Source: an uncultured Pseudomonadales bacterium
GTDB taxonomy: Bacteria; Pseudomonadota; Gammaproteobacteria; Pseudomonadales; Porticoccaceae
Direction: 5' to 3'
NCBI GenBank assembly: GCA_943788875.1
Contig: CALSSA010000002.1
Coordinates: 124,001-188,000, forward strand
Length of the DNA: 64,000 nucleotides
Each line of letters starts with the position of its first letter. The first letter of the stretch is position 1. The notes beneath the pieces are model-generated. The model was not told the origin of the DNA. It saw only the letters and a list, made by a program, of their open reading frames with translations, and searched no databases. This document shows, piece after piece, positions 38,071-48,070 of the stretch. The translations under genes and the position numbers were made by a program.

Positions 38071-39294
38071 ATGAATACTGAAATTATTCTTGGCGTAGGC
38101 ATGTTTACCACAGTGATTCTGGCGCTGGTGGCCTTTATTTTGGCCGCACGCAGTAAGCTAGTGTCCTCTGGTGATGTGAACATTGTGATCAACGGTGAGA
38201 AAACTATCACTGTACCTGCGGGCGACAAGCTGCTGCAAACACTGTCCAATGCCGGCCTGTTTTTGCCCTCGGCCTGCGGCGGCGGTGGTAGCTGCGCTCA
38301 GTGCAAATGCATTATTAGCGATGGTGGTGGCTCTATGCTGCCCACCGAAGAGAGTCATTTTAATCGTCGCGAAGCTGCTGAAGGTTGGCGGCTGTCCTGT
38401 CAGGCTCCGGTTAAGCAGGATATGCATGTTGAAGTGCCTGAAGAAGTGTTTGGAGTTAAGCGCTGGGAATGTGAAGTTGAATCCAACCCCAATGTGGCCA
38501 CCTTTATCAAAGAGCTGACATTGAAGCTGCCCGAGGGTGAGGATGTAAAATTCCGCGCTGGTGGCTATGTGCAGTTGGAATGTCCGCCCCATCATATTAA
38601 CTATGCTGACTTTGATATCGAACAAGAGTATCGCGGAGACTGGGAGCGCTTTGACTTCTTTAAACATGAGTCGATTGTTGATGAGACAGTGATTCGCGCC
38701 TACTCCATGGCCAACTACCCTGATGAGAAGGGCGTGGTTAAGTTTAATATTCGCATTGCGACACCGCCTCCAGGCTCAACCGGTATTCCAGCTGGCCAGA
38801 TGTCGTCCTATGTCTTTAGCCTCAAGCCAGGGGACAAGATTCCTGTCTACGGACCCTTCGGTGAGTTCTTTGCCAAAGACACGGACAATGAAATGGTGTT
38901 TGTGGGCGGCGGTGCTGGTATGGCTCCAATGCGCTCGCATATTTTCGATCAGCTTAAGCGCATCAAGTCAGATCGCAAGATTAGCTTTTGGTACGGCGCC
39001 CGCTCATTGCGTGAGTGCTTCTATGATGACGAGTACGATATGCTCGCCGCCGAGAACGATAACTTTGATTGGCATCTAGCCCTGTCAGATCCCCAGCCTG
39101 AAGATAACTGGGATGGCCTGACCGGGTTTATTCACAATGTTCTGTTCGAGCAGTACCTCAAGGATCACGAAGCGCCAGAGGACTGTGAGTTCTATATGTG
39201 TGGGCCGCCAATGATGAATGCGGCTGTGGTCAAGTTGTTGGAAGACCTGGGTGTTGAACAGGAGAATATCTTCCTCGATGACTTCGGTGGGTAA
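38071..39294 (+). CDS. nqrF: Na+-NQR subunit F, NADH dehydrogenase subunit
   Basis: The 407-residue electron input subunit has one N-terminal helix, a [2Fe-2S] ferredoxin domain with C69, C75, C78 and C110 ([13 protein letters not shown] ... LSC), an FAD domain (RAYSMANYP) and an NADH-binding domain ([27 protein letters not shown]). Length and Cys positions are one residue off Vibrio NqrF. The 3' end overlaps the start of apbE. Confidence 0.97.
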   Translation: MNTEIILGVGMFTTVILALVAFILAARSKLVSSGDVNIVINGEKTITVPAGDKLLQTLSNAGLFLPSACGGGGSCAQCKCIISDGGGSMLPTEESHFNRREAAEGWRLSCQAPVKQDMHVEVPEEVFGVKRWECEVESNPNVATFIKELTLKLPEGEDVKFRAGGYVQLECPPHHINYADFDIEQEYRGDWERFDFFKHESIVDETVIRAYSMANYPDEKGVVKFNIRIATPPPGSTGIPAGQMSSYVFSLKPGDKIPVYGPFGEFFAKDTDNEMVFVGGGAGMAPMRSHIFDQLKRIKSDRKISFWYGARSLRECFYDDEYDMLAAENDNFDWHLALSDPQPEDNWDGLTGFIHNVLFEQYLKDHEAPEDCEFYMCGPPMMNAAVVKLLEDLGVEQENIFLDDFGG

Positions 39295-40333
39295 CAGTAT
39301 TCTAGCGTTAACATTAACGGGGCTTCGTCAAAGAGCCTCGTTTTTGCTTTCTGCACTGGCAATATTTTGCCTGCTGGGCTTGGCTGGCTGCGATTCAGGC
39401 CCAGAGATCATCAAAATTTCTGGCAGCAAAATGGGCACTACCTACAACATTACAGTGGTAGCGGATCAGCCTGCTCCCAATGATCTGGCCGAGCGTATTG
39501 ATGCGGCGCTGGATGTGGTTGACCTGTCCATGTCAACCTATAAAACCGAATCTGAAATCAGCAGATTTAATGCATTGTCGGTGAATGCCAGCCAACAGAT
39601 CAGCGCAGATTTTGCCCATGTGCTCAACGTCAGTGAATCCGTTTGGCAGCAGAGTAATGGTGCCTTTGATCCCACAGTAGGCCCATTGGTGGACCTCTGG
39701 GGCTTTGGTCCAGTGCCCGGTGATAATGTGGTTCCTACCGATGACCAGATAGATGCAGCGCTGGCAGCCATAGGCTATCAGCATGTGCAGCTGGCTGATG
39801 GGCAGCTGGCCAAATCCAGCCCAGTGCGCCTAGATTTATCCGCCGTGGCCAAAGGCTATGCTGTAGATCAGGTCGCTGACTTGCTGGAAATGCTGGCCCT
39901 GCCGGATTATCTGGTGGAAGTGGGCGGCGAGATGCGTCTGAGCGGCTTCAACCCCAAAGGACAGCCTTGGCGAATTGCGGTGGAGCAACCCACAGTGATC
40001 CCCCAGGTGCAGCGAATTATTGAGCTGGGCGATGTTGCTATGGCCACCTCAGGGGATTACCGTAACTATTTTGAAGTGGATGGGGTGCGCTATGCCCATA
40101 CCATTGATCCGCGCACTGGCCGTCCGATTAACCATAGCCTGGCCTCAGTGACAGTGCTGGCGCCAACCTGTGCCGAAGCCGATGCCTGGGCAACCGCCTT
40201 GACTGTATTGGGCGAAGAGCAGGGTCTGGCGGTGGCTGAACAATTAAATCTGCCAGTGTATATGCTGGTAAAAGTTGAAGCCGGGTTTAAGGCCGTTAGC
40301 AGTTCAGCCTTTGCCCCCTATCTGACCGAATAA
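39278..40333 (+). CDS. apbE: FAD:protein FMN transferase lipoprotein
   Basis: ApbE transfers FMN from FAD to Thr residues of NqrB and NqrC in the periplasm. The 351-residue protein has a lipoprotein signal (LLGLAGC), [58 protein letters not shown] and the late [10 protein letters not shown] motif. The ATG at 39278 overlaps nqrF by 17 bp; AGGAG lies 14 bp upstream. Confidence 0.95.
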   Translation: MTSVGNSILALTLTGLRQRASFLLSALAIFCLLGLAGCDSGPEIIKISGSKMGTTYNITVVADQPAPNDLAERIDAALDVVDLSMSTYKTESEISRFNALSVNASQQISADFAHVLNVSESVWQQSNGAFDPTVGPLVDLWGFGPVPGDNVVPTDDQIDAALAAIGYQHVQLADGQLAKSSPVRLDLSAVAKGYAVDQVADLLEMLALPDYLVEVGGEMRLSGFNPKGQPWRIAVEQPTVIPQVQRIIELGDVAMATSGDYRNYFEVDGVRYAHTIDPRTGRPINHSLASVTVLAPTCAEADAWATALTVLGEEQGLAVAEQLNLPVYMLVKVEAGFKAVSSSAFAPYLTE

Positions 40334-40350
40334 AAAAGAGGTGTAACCCC

Positions 40351-40584
40351 ATGGCAGAAGTGCTGTTGGCGATTGTGATATTTGGGCTGTTGATGGCAGC
40401 CATGGCGATTGGTGTGTTGATGGGCGGCAAGCCTATTGCAGGATCCTGTGGTGGTGTTGGCGCAGCCCTAGGTGAAACCAACTACAACTGCGATATCTGT
40501 GGCGGTGACCCGAACAAATGTGATGAGCAGCCAGATACTCAGCTTGGCTATGATGCCACCTCAGCCAGCACGGACAAACAATAA
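40351..40584 (+). CDS. nqrM: Na+-NQR maturation factor NqrM
   Basis: The 77-residue protein has one N-terminal membrane helix, then a Cys cluster ([18 protein letters not shown]) of the kind thought to deliver iron to the NqrD/NqrE centre. Position directly after apbE is the usual one. AAGAGG lies upstream of the ATG. Confidence 0.93.
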   Translation: MAEVLLAIVIFGLLMAAMAIGVLMGGKPIAGSCGGVGAALGETNYNCDICGGDPNKCDEQPDTQLGYDATSASTDKQ

Positions 40585-40586
40585 AC

Positions 40587-42014
40587 ATGTCAGATTTTTC
40601 CTATGATCTAGTAGTAATTGGTAGTGGCCCAGCAGGTGAGGGCGCCGCTATGAATGCAGTCAAACAGGGCTGGCGTGTTGCTGTTATTGACGCACGCCAT
40701 AAGGCAGGCGGGAGCTGCACCCATCTGGGTACGATTCCGTCCAAGGCATTGCGTCAGTCAGTGCGACGCATGATGCAGTACAACACCATGCCGATGTTTC
40801 GCGCCGTGGGCGAGCCTAGATGGTTTTCCTTTCCCGAGGTGATGAAAGCCGCAGAGAATGTAATTACTAAACAGGTTGAGGGCCGCACCAAAGGCTATGC
40901 CCGCAATCGAGTACAGACCCATATTGGCTATGCCAGCTTTATCAATCCCCATGAAGTGGCAGTGACCAGCAACGATGGCAAAGTGGTCTCGATAAAAGGT
41001 AAAAAATTTCTGCTGGCCACAGGCTCAAGTCCCTATCGCCCGGATGATATTGATTTTAGTCATTCGGCCATCTTTGATAGCGACAGCATCCTTGGGCTGG
41101 ATAGCACGCCACGCAATATCATTATTTATGGAGCCGGGGTGATTGGCTGTGAATATGCCTCAATCTTTTCAGGTTTGGATACCAGAGTCGATCTGGTCAA
41201 TACCAGGGAATGGTTGATGAATTTCCTCGACGATGAAATCTCTGATGCCCTGAGTTACCACCTGCGCGATCTCAATGTTATGGTGCGCCACAACGAAGAA
41301 TATGAGCGTGTTACCACCAATGACAATGGTGTCACTCTGGAGCTTAAGTCAGGCAAGCGCATCCATGGTGAAGCACTGCTCTGGTGCAATGGCCGTGCTG
41401 GTAATACCAAAGGTCTGGGCCTGGAGAATGCCGGTCTGGAAGCTGATAAGCGCGGGCAGCTTCAGGTTAACAAAGATTATCAAACCGCAGTGCCACATAT
41501 CTATGCTGCCGGTGATTTGATTGGCTGGCCATCGCTAGCTGGTGCCGCCTATGATCAGGGTCGCTTTGCGGCCTCCCATATGTGCGGTATGGAAGATCAA
41601 TATCGGGTCGAAGATGTGGCTACCGGCATCTGGACCATTCCAGAGATTAGCTTTGTCGGTCAGAATGAATCCGAACTTACCGAGCAGAAGATTCCCTACG
41701 AGATAGGCCGCGCCTACTTTAAAGATACTGCCCGGGCCCACATCTCTGGTGAAGAAGTCGGCATGCTAAAAATTCTATTCCACCAGGACAGTCTTGAGAT
41801 ATTAGGCATTCATTGCTTTGGTGCCGAGGCAGCGGAGATTATTCATATTGGCCAGGCCATTATGAGTCAGAAGGGTGAGGCTAACAGTATTAAGTACTTT
41901 CTGCGCACCACCTTTAACTATCCGACCATGGCCGAGGCCTATCGCATTGCATCGATGAATGGCTTAAATAGAGTGAGTCGAGATCGCCGCTCCTTTGAGG
42001 GCAAGCAAGCTTAA
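40587..42014 (+). CDS. sthA: Soluble pyridine nucleotide transhydrogenase
   Basis: The 475-residue flavoprotein interconverts NADPH and NADH. The FAD motif [13 protein letters not shown] and the region [16 protein letters not shown] are diagnostic: the redox disulfide of the lipoamide-dehydrogenase family (CxxxxC) is replaced by CTHLGT, as in Sth. The NAD motif [16 protein letters not shown] and the ATP-like [16 protein letters not shown] follow. It starts 3 bp after nqrM, so reducing power handling is linked to the Na+ pump. Confidence 0.95.
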   Translation: MSDFSYDLVVIGSGPAGEGAAMNAVKQGWRVAVIDARHKAGGSCTHLGTIPSKALRQSVRRMMQYNTMPMFRAVGEPRWFSFPEVMKAAENVITKQVEGRTKGYARNRVQTHIGYASFINPHEVAVTSNDGKVVSIKGKKFLLATGSSPYRPDDIDFSHSAIFDSDSILGLDSTPRNIIIYGAGVIGCEYASIFSGLDTRVDLVNTREWLMNFLDDEISDALSYHLRDLNVMVRHNEEYERVTTNDNGVTLELKSGKRIHGEALLWCNGRAGNTKGLGLENAGLEADKRGQLQVNKDYQTAVPHIYAAGDLIGWPSLAGAAYDQGRFAASHMCGMEDQYRVEDVATGIWTIPEISFVGQNESELTEQKIPYEIGRAYFKDTARAHISGEEVGMLKILFHQDSLEILGIHCFGAEAAEIIHIGQAIMSQKGEANSIKYFLRTTFNYPTMAEAYRIASMNGLNRVSRDRRSFEGKQA

Positions 42015-42021
42015 GTAGTGC

Positions 42022-42363
42022 TTAATCAGCCTGGGTATAATCCGGATGCTTCACCACCGCGTGAAGCACCCATTGTTGTTCAAAGTACACTACAAAATTT
42101 TCATACTGCCAGGCACTGATCGGTGGCTCACCCACCTCTGCTTCAATTGCAACAGGCTCACCAAAGGACTGCCGTACCATGTCTTTAGTCATGCTGCGAC
42201 CAGGTAGCTGTAAATTAGAGGAGAGGGTCTGCTCGCCAATTGGCTTTTTAATTTGCCCGCTACTCGGCACTTCAATTTGCCCGCTACTCGGCACTTCAAT
42301 TTGCTCAGCAGCCAATGCCAGGCCAAAGCACATTGTGATTATCCCTAACAATATTGTTTTCAT
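42022..42363 (-). CDS. Small exported protein of unknown function
   Basis: The 113-residue protein has a signal peptide (cleavage near ALAA-E) followed by a low-complexity EVPSSGQI tandem repeat. A short domain follows (MTKDMVRQSFGEPVAIEAEVGEPPISAWQYENFVVYFEQQWVLHAV). The latter resembles the SmpA/BamE-like pattern G-x-P...W.Y....VYF...V seen in small envelope proteins. The ATG at 42363 is supported by AAGGG. It converges with sthA. Confidence 0.65.
   Translation of the reverse strand: MKTILLGIITMCFGLALAAEQIEVPSSGQIEVPSSGQIKKPIGEQTLSSNLQLPGRSMTKDMVRQSFGEPVAIEAEVGEPPISAWQYENFVVYFEQQWVLHAVVKHPDYTQAD
42251..42298 (-). repeat. Two perfect 24-bp direct repeats inside a coding sequence
   Basis: Bases 42251-42274 and 42275-42298 are identical. 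They encode two copies of an eight-residue unit (EVPSSGQI register) directly after the predicted signal-peptide cleavage site. Confidence 0.9.
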
Positions 42364-42520
42364 TGCCAAAACCCTTTTTGCTTGTCTATTGATTAGTCCA
42401 GTAATAGCTGGACTGATGGGTTAATTGTAGGCAATAGGCCCAGGGAAAACCTGAATTGGTTAGCATTAATGATATCGACTCAATGTTGTGTGTGGACTGG
42501 CTTTCGGGTTTAATTCCTGC

Positions 42521-43762
42521 ATGTTTAAAAACCTCCCCCTGTTTATAGGATTGCGCTATACCCGCAGCAAGCGCCGCGAAGGATTTGTCTCGTTTATTTC
42601 TGGCTTCTCATTGTTTGCCATGGCCCTTGGGGTGATGGCATTAATTGTGGTGCTGTCGGTAATGAATGGTTTTGATGGCGAGATCAAACAGCGCCTGCTG
42701 CGAGTGGTTCCCCATATCACTGGGGTTGGTCCCGAGCCTGTTTCTGCGGCGCAGATCGCTGAATTTGAACAGCGCCTGCTGAGGGATGAGTCCAATGTGG
42801 CTGCAGTGGTTCCTATGGTGCAGACCTACGCCATGCTGTCTTATCAGTCGGAGCAGGCTGGGGTGATGGTGCAGGGTATAGACAGTAGCTGGCCCACAGC
42901 TGATTTGGTTAAGGAGCATATGATTGCTGGCAATCTACAGCAATTGCAGCCCGGTGAGTTTGGTATTGTGCTGGGCAGTCAGTTGGCGCGGCAACTGGGT
43001 ACATTTGTGGGTGACAGGGTGCAGCTGACCTTGCCCGAGGTGAGCATTAGTCCGGCGGGAATTTTCCCCAGACTAAAACGATTTGTGGTGATGGGTGTTT
43101 TTACAGTTGGCGCTCAGGTCGATGCTTCGGTGGCGTTTATCCACCAGCAGGATGCGCGCAAGTTATTGCGCCTGGGTAAATATTATCAGGGTGTACAGCT
43201 ACAGATGCATAATGCCTATGATGCGGATCAATGGCTGCTGACTGAGGACTTGCCTCAATGGCGCTGGCGGTCATGGACCGAGCAAATGGGTACTTTGTTT
43301 CGGGCTATGCGCATGGAAAAAATGGTGGTCAGTCTATTGCTGTCGGTGATTATCGCTGTGGCTGCGTTTAATATTATCGCCAGTCTGGTATTGATGGTGG
43401 CGGATAAGCGCAGAGATATTGCTGTGGTGCGGGCGCTGGGGGCTTCTTCAGGGCTAGTGGTAAAGGTGTTTGTGGTGCAGGGTATGGCGGTGGGCATTAT
43501 GGGCATTATTGTTGGCACGGGGCTGGGCTCCATGCTGGCTTATTTTATAGGGGACATTGTGGCATTTATTGAAACTCTCACTGGGGTCTATCTGTTTGAT
43601 CCATCGGTGTATCTGATTAGTGCATTGCCATCGAAACTTTTATGGTCTGATGTGGCCATGGTGATTTCCGGTGCTGGGCTGATTAGCTTCTTAGCCACAT
43701 TGTATCCAGCCTGGCGTGCAGGTCAGGTGCTGCCTGCGGAGGCACTGCGCTATGAACAATAA
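42521..43762 (+). CDS. lolC: Lipoprotein-releasing ABC transporter permease LolC
   Basis: The 413-residue inner-membrane protein starts MFKNLPLFIGLRYTRSKRR and has the four-helix FtsX-like permease layout with a large periplasmic domain between TM1 and TM2. The motif DKRRDIAVVRALGASSG marks the coupling helix. With LolD and LolE it extracts outer-membrane lipoproteins and hands them to LolA. Confidence 0.93.
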   Translation: MFKNLPLFIGLRYTRSKRREGFVSFISGFSLFAMALGVMALIVVLSVMNGFDGEIKQRLLRVVPHITGVGPEPVSAAQIAEFEQRLLRDESNVAAVVPMVQTYAMLSYQSEQAGVMVQGIDSSWPTADLVKEHMIAGNLQQLQPGEFGIVLGSQLARQLGTFVGDRVQLTLPEVSISPAGIFPRLKRFVVMGVFTVGAQVDASVAFIHQQDARKLLRLGKYYQGVQLQMHNAYDADQWLLTEDLPQWRWRSWTEQMGTLFRAMRMEKMVVSLLLSVIIAVAAFNIIASLVLMVADKRRDIAVVRALGASSGLVVKVFVVQGMAVGIMGIIVGTGLGSMLAYFIGDIVAFIETLTGVYLFDPSVYLISALPSKLLWSDVAMVISGAGLISFLATLYPAWRAGQVLPAEALRYEQ

Positions 43763-44456
43763 ATTTGTCCTGAAAGCCATTGATCTAGGCCGCAGCTATC
43801 AGCAGGCGGGGGAGAATCTTGCCGTATTGCAGGGCGCCAATCTGAGTATTGAGCGCGGTGAAAAATTAGCCATTATCGGTGTCTCTGGTTCTGGTAAAAC
43901 CACCTTGCTCAATGTGCTGGGCGGGCTGGATGACCCTGATGCTGGTGCAGTCAATATCTGTGGGCAGGACTGGAGTAATCTCAATACTACCGAGCGAGCC
44001 CGTTGGCGCAATCAGCATGTCGGCTTTGTTTATCAGTTCCATCATTTGCTGGGTGAGTTTTCGGCGCTGGAGAATGTGGCGCTGCCACTATTAATTGGCA
44101 ATGTCTCGGTCGCTGAGGCACGCCAGCGGGCCACTGAACTGTTGACCAGAGTGGGGCTCGGCGAGCGTTTGCAGCATCAGCCAGCACAGCTCAGCGGCGG
44201 TGAGCGTCAGCGAGTGGCGATTGCCCGGGCACTGGTTACACAGCCCTCAGTGGTGTTGATGGATGAGCCTACGGGTAATCTTGATCCGCTTACTGCAGGC
44301 TCAATGCTGGAACTGCTACTGGAGCTTAATCAGGCGCTAAATATCAGCTTTGTGGTGGTCACCCATGACCCGGCCATTGCGGTGCGTATGGATCGCACAC
44401 TTTCATTGGTGGATGGGCGCTTAGTTGATAGTAAGTCGGAGCCTGTCATTGCTTAG
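43752..44456 (+). CDS. lolD: Lipoprotein-releasing ABC transporter ATPase LolD
   Basis: The 234-residue ABC ATPase has Walker A GVSGSGKTTLLNVLGG, signature QLSGGERQRVAIARALV and Walker B VVLMDEPTGNLD. The ATG at 43752 overlaps the end of lolC by 11 bp. It energises the LolCDE complex. Confidence 0.95.
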   Translation: MNNKFVLKAIDLGRSYQQAGENLAVLQGANLSIERGEKLAIIGVSGSGKTTLLNVLGGLDDPDAGAVNICGQDWSNLNTTERARWRNQHVGFVYQFHHLLGEFSALENVALPLLIGNVSVAEARQRATELLTRVGLGERLQHQPAQLSGGERQRVAIARALVTQPSVVLMDEPTGNLDPLTAGSMLELLLELNQALNISFVVVTHDPAIAVRMDRTLSLVDGRLVDSKSEPVIA

Positions 44457-45672
44457 ATCGGTCCCTCTATTTGTCGGCCTGCGCTACTTTACCGCGGGCG
44501 GTCGCGGCAATCTTTTGGTCTCATTTATTTCAATGTTGGCGATTGCTGGCATGGCGTTGGGTGTGGCTCTGCTGGTGGTAGTGCTGTCGGTGATGAATGG
44601 CTTTGACCGCGAACTGCGCGAACGCATTCTGTCGGTGGTGCCTCATGTAGAGTTGCTGCATAACAATGGTATCAGTGATTGGCGGATTCAGCGCCAGTTA
44701 ATCACTGGACTTGATCATGTTACTGAGGTCAGTCCCTACAATCAGGTTGAGGGGTTGATCTACAGTCGTCAGCAAAGTAAACCATTGCGTCTGTTGGGGT
44801 TGTCTGAGGAGGCCATGCCCGCTGGCTTGCAGGTACTGCTGCTAGAGGCTGATCTCAGCCTTCCCGGTATCGATGAAATACTATTGTCCCAGTCCCTTGC
44901 CGAGGATTTAAGCGTGGCTGTGGGGCAGCGATTGACGGTTATTATTCCCGCGCCCCGTGGTGCTCAGACCAAAGCTTATTCACTGCGACTTAAAGGTATT
45001 TTTGCCACTCACACAGAGTTGGATCAGATGTTGGGCCTGGCATCTTTGCAGCAGGTGGGCGAGATCGCAGGTGTGCCTGGTCTGGTACAAGGTTTTCGGT
45101 TGCAGGTTGATAAACAGTTTGATGCTCGCCGCATAGGCTATCAGCTATTAGAGGAGCTGCCTTATGGCTATGGTTTTCGCGACTGGTTTCAAACCCATGG
45201 CAATCTCTATCAGGCTATTCAGCTATCGCGCAATATGGTTGGGTTGTTAATCTTTTTAATTGTCGCCATTGCCGCCTTTAATGTGGTGTCGATGCTGATG
45301 ATGTCGGTGGTGAGCAAACGTAAAGATATTGCTGTATTACAGACTCTGGGTCTGAGTTCTGGCAGTGTTTTGCGGCTGTTCTTAATTCAGGGTGCCATGA
45401 TTGGTCTGTTTGGTATTGCTCTGGGCGTGTCTCTTGGCGTGCTCGGTTGCTACTGGGTTGCAGATTTGGTGGGCTGGATTGAAATGCTGCTGGACACTAA
45501 CTTCCTTAATACCGCGGTGTACCCGATCGATTATATTCCGGTGGATCTGCGTTGGTCTGATGTTGGCGGCATTGTGCTGGTGGCTGTGGTGTTGAATATT
45601 CTAGCGACAATCTATCCGGCCTTGCGAGCCAGTCGTGTCGCCCCAGCCGATGAACTGCGTTACGACGGCTAG
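44449..45672 (+). CDS. lolE: Lipoprotein-releasing ABC transporter permease LolE
   Basis: The 407-residue paralogue of LolC opens with SVPLFVGLRYFTAGGRGN and has FtsX-like permease segments and SKRKDIAVLQTLGLSSGSV. No ATG is available; the TTG at 44449 is chosen because GGAG lies 7 bp upstream, overlapping the lolD stop. Its stop overlaps the stop of the convergent DUF2062 gene by 4 bp. Confidence 0.9.
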   Translation: MLRSVPLFVGLRYFTAGGRGNLLVSFISMLAIAGMALGVALLVVVLSVMNGFDRELRERILSVVPHVELLHNNGISDWRIQRQLITGLDHVTEVSPYNQVEGLIYSRQQSKPLRLLGLSEEAMPAGLQVLLLEADLSLPGIDEILLSQSLAEDLSVAVGQRLTVIIPAPRGAQTKAYSLRLKGIFATHTELDQMLGLASLQQVGEIAGVPGLVQGFRLQVDKQFDARRIGYQLLEELPYGYGFRDWFQTHGNLYQAIQLSRNMVGLLIFLIVAIAAFNVVSMLMMSVVSKRKDIAVLQTLGLSSGSVLRLFLIQGAMIGLFGIALGVSLGVLGCYWVADLVGWIEMLLDTNFLNTAVYPIDYIPVDLRWSDVGGIVLVAVVLNILATIYPALRASRVAPADELRYDG

Positions 45673-46208
45673 CTGTTTGGTTTGGACTGCTCTGCCAGTC
45701 TGGCGTCTTTGCGCGCCTCCCAGCTCTTGATTACTTTCCAGCGCCACAATGAGCGCACGGCAAAATAGCCCACTGACGCGAGAATAATACCACTTAACAA
45801 ACTGCCGGCCAGCAGTGGTAGCAAAATGGCCGAGCCGATATTAGAAAACCAGTCCCAGCTCAGGGTGACAGTAAACTCAATGGGGTCGCTATCAAGCAGA
45901 AAACTGCCCAGCTGATGGGTGAGATAAAACATCGGCGGAATGGTCAGCGGGTTGCTAATCCATATCAGGATAATACCCATGGGCAGATTGGCGCCGAGCC
46001 TGAAGCACATAAACGCGGCCAGCAATGTCTGTCCCGGTACTGGCATGAAGGCACAAAAAATACCGACAAACATAGCCAGAGAGACCGAGTGACGATTGAG
46101 GTGGAGAAAGTTGGGATCATGGGACAGGGAATTAACCCAGCGCAGAGACGGTCGCTGTAACAGTTTGCCTATATCCGGTAAAAAGCGATGAATGATTTTG
46201 CGCGGCAT
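45669..46208 (-). CDS. DUF2062-domain membrane protein
   Basis: The 179-residue protein opens MPRKIIHRFLPD and contains the DUF2062 pattern: WVNSLSHDPNFLHLNRHSVSLAMFVGIFCAFMPVPGQ, then ISNPLTIPPMFYLTHQLG and two further hydrophobic segments. Such proteins follow lolCDE in Pseudomonas (from memory). Function is unknown. Two in-frame ATG codons upstream are less likely starts by comparison with the family. Confidence 0.85.
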   Translation of the reverse strand: MPRKIIHRFLPDIGKLLQRPSLRWVNSLSHDPNFLHLNRHSVSLAMFVGIFCAFMPVPGQTLLAAFMCFRLGANLPMGIILIWISNPLTIPPMFYLTHQLGSFLLDSDPIEFTVTLSWDWFSNIGSAILLPLLAGSLLSGIILASVGYFAVRSLWRWKVIKSWEARKDARLAEQSKPNS

Positions 46209-46356
46209 GGGTTCTCTTTTATAACCTGTCGACTCGTGCATTATGCCTCTAAGCGCCACAGGTAACTAGTGAAAATAACGTCTAAAACCAGACATCTTGC
46301 GTACTGACAGCTACAATAGAGTTTTACATCATGTCAACCAATACGGATAGCATCAG

Positions 46357-47304
46357 TTGAACGATTCTACGCAGCCAGCACTAGCCATAAAGCAGCTTAA
46401 CAAGACCTACGAAGATGGGTTCGAGGCCCTTAAGGGCATTGACCTCAATGTACCGCCCGGGGACTTTTTTGCCCTGCTGGGTCCCAATGGCGCGGGTAAG
46501 TCGACTACCATTGGTATTATCTGCTCCCTGGTGCGCAAGACCGCAGGTACGGTTAAAATCTTTGGTTATGATATTGATAAGGACTTTAGTGCGGCCAAAC
46601 AACATGTCGGTGTGGTGCCCCAGGAGTTTAATTTTAACCAGTTTGAAAAGCCGATTGATATTCTGGTTAATCAGGCGGGCTTTTATGGCATTCCTGCCAA
46701 GCTGGCCCATGAGCGTGCAGAGAAATATCTCAAACAGCTGGCTCTGTGGGAAAAACGAGATACCCCGTCGCGGACATTGTCTGGTGGCATGAAGCGCCGA
46801 CTCATGATTGCTCGCGCCTTGATCCATGAGCCCAAGTTGCTGGTACTGGATGAGCCCACCGCCGGTGTGGATATTGAACTGCGCCGCTCCATGTGGGAGT
46901 TTCTGCAGGAGATCAACCGTCAGGGTACCACCATTATTTTGACCACTCATTATCTGGAAGAAGCCGAGAGTCTGTGTCGCAATGTGGCGATTATTGATCA
47001 TGGTGAGATTGTTAAAAACACCAGCATTCGCGAACTGCTAACCCAGCTCAATACCGAGACCTTTGTGTTGGATACCAAAGAGCAGATGGACCAGTGCCCA
47101 GAGGTTTCTGGCTACCCATTGAAACAGGTGGATGGCCACAGTTTAGAGGTGGCAGTAGAGAAGTCCCAGTCGATCAACGAATTGTTTGGCGCGCTGACAG
47201 AGCAGGGTATTCATGTGGTCAGCATGCGCAATAAAACCAACCGACTGGAAGAGTTGTTTTTTGATCTGGTGGAAAAGAATTTGCAGGAGAAGGCCAATGG
47301 ATAA
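46357..47304 (+). CDS. ABC exporter ATPase (YadG-like)
   Basis: The 315-residue ATPase of the ABC-2 type has Walker A GPNGAGKSTTIGII, signature TLSGGMKRRLMIARALI, Walker B LLVLDEPTAGVD and the LTTHYLEEAE H-loop. The C-terminal extension is of DrrA/YadG type. No ATG is in frame: TTG at 46357 is used, and it overlaps the TGA of a nine-codon ORF starting at ATG 46332. Substrate unknown. Confidence 0.88.
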   Translation: MNDSTQPALAIKQLNKTYEDGFEALKGIDLNVPPGDFFALLGPNGAGKSTTIGIICSLVRKTAGTVKIFGYDIDKDFSAAKQHVGVVPQEFNFNQFEKPIDILVNQAGFYGIPAKLAHERAEKYLKQLALWEKRDTPSRTLSGGMKRRLMIARALIHEPKLLVLDEPTAGVDIELRRSMWEFLQEINRQGTTIILTTHYLEEAESLCRNVAIIDHGEIVKNTSIRELLTQLNTETFVLDTKEQMDQCPEVSGYPLKQVDGHSLEVAVEKSQSINELFGALTEQGIHVVSMRNKTNRLEELFFDLVEKNLQEKANG

Positions 47305-48070
47305 TACGCAAAAATGGATTGCCTTTAGCACGATTGTGCGCCGTGAGATTCATCGCTTTATGCGTATCTGGCCGCAGACATTGGTGCCGCCGATTATCAC
47401 CATCGTGCTGTACTTTGTGATCTTTGGTCGCCTGATTGGTTCGCGCATTGGTGAAATGGCAGAGCTGCCCTATATTCAATTTGTAGCGCCTGGTTTGATT
47501 ATGATGTCGGTGATTACCAACTCCTATTCCAATGTGGTGTCATCGTTTTATGGCTCAAAGTTCCAGCGCAATATTGAAGAGTTGCTAGTATCTCCAACTC
47601 CTAACTGGATTATTTTGCTGGGCTACGTCTGTGGTGGCATGGCTCGCGGTCTGGGTGTCGGCGCGATGGTGACCTTGCTGTCGCTCTACTTTGCTGACTT
47701 TAGCCTGCACAGCCTGCCGATCACCATTGGTATTGTGTTGATGACTAGCCTGATGTTTTCTCTGGCCGGTTTAATCAATGCAATTTTTGCTGGTAGCTTT
47801 GATGATATTTCGATTATCCCAACCTTTGTATTAACCCCGCTGATCTATCTGGGCGGTGTGTTTTATTCCATCGACCTGCTAGGTGAATTCTGGGGCACTG
47901 TGTCATTGATTAACCCGATACTCTACATGGTTAATGCGTTTCGCTATGGCATGGTAGGCATTACCGATATCGATGTAACCTATTCCTTTGCCATGGTTGG
48001 TCTGTTCTCAGTGGTGATGTTTGGTTTGGCATTGCGACTGCTGGAGACAGGCTCCAGACTGCGCAGCTAA
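47297..48070 (+). CDS. ABC-2 type exporter permease (YadH-like)
   Basis: The 257-residue membrane protein has six helices and the ABC-2 signature PLIYLGGVFYSIDLLGEFW. It overlaps the ATPase gene by 8 bp, with AGGAGAAGG before the ATG. Together they form a complete exporter of unknown substrate. Confidence 0.9.
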   Translation: MDNTQKWIAFSTIVRREIHRFMRIWPQTLVPPIITIVLYFVIFGRLIGSRIGEMAELPYIQFVAPGLIMMSVITNSYSNVVSSFYGSKFQRNIEELLVSPTPNWIILLGYVCGGMARGLGVGAMVTLLSLYFADFSLHSLPITIGIVLMTSLMFSLAGLINAIFAGSFDDISIIPTFVLTPLIYLGGVFYSIDLLGEFWGTVSLINPILYMVNAFRYGMVGITDIDVTYSFAMVGLFSVVMFGLALRLLETGSRLRS

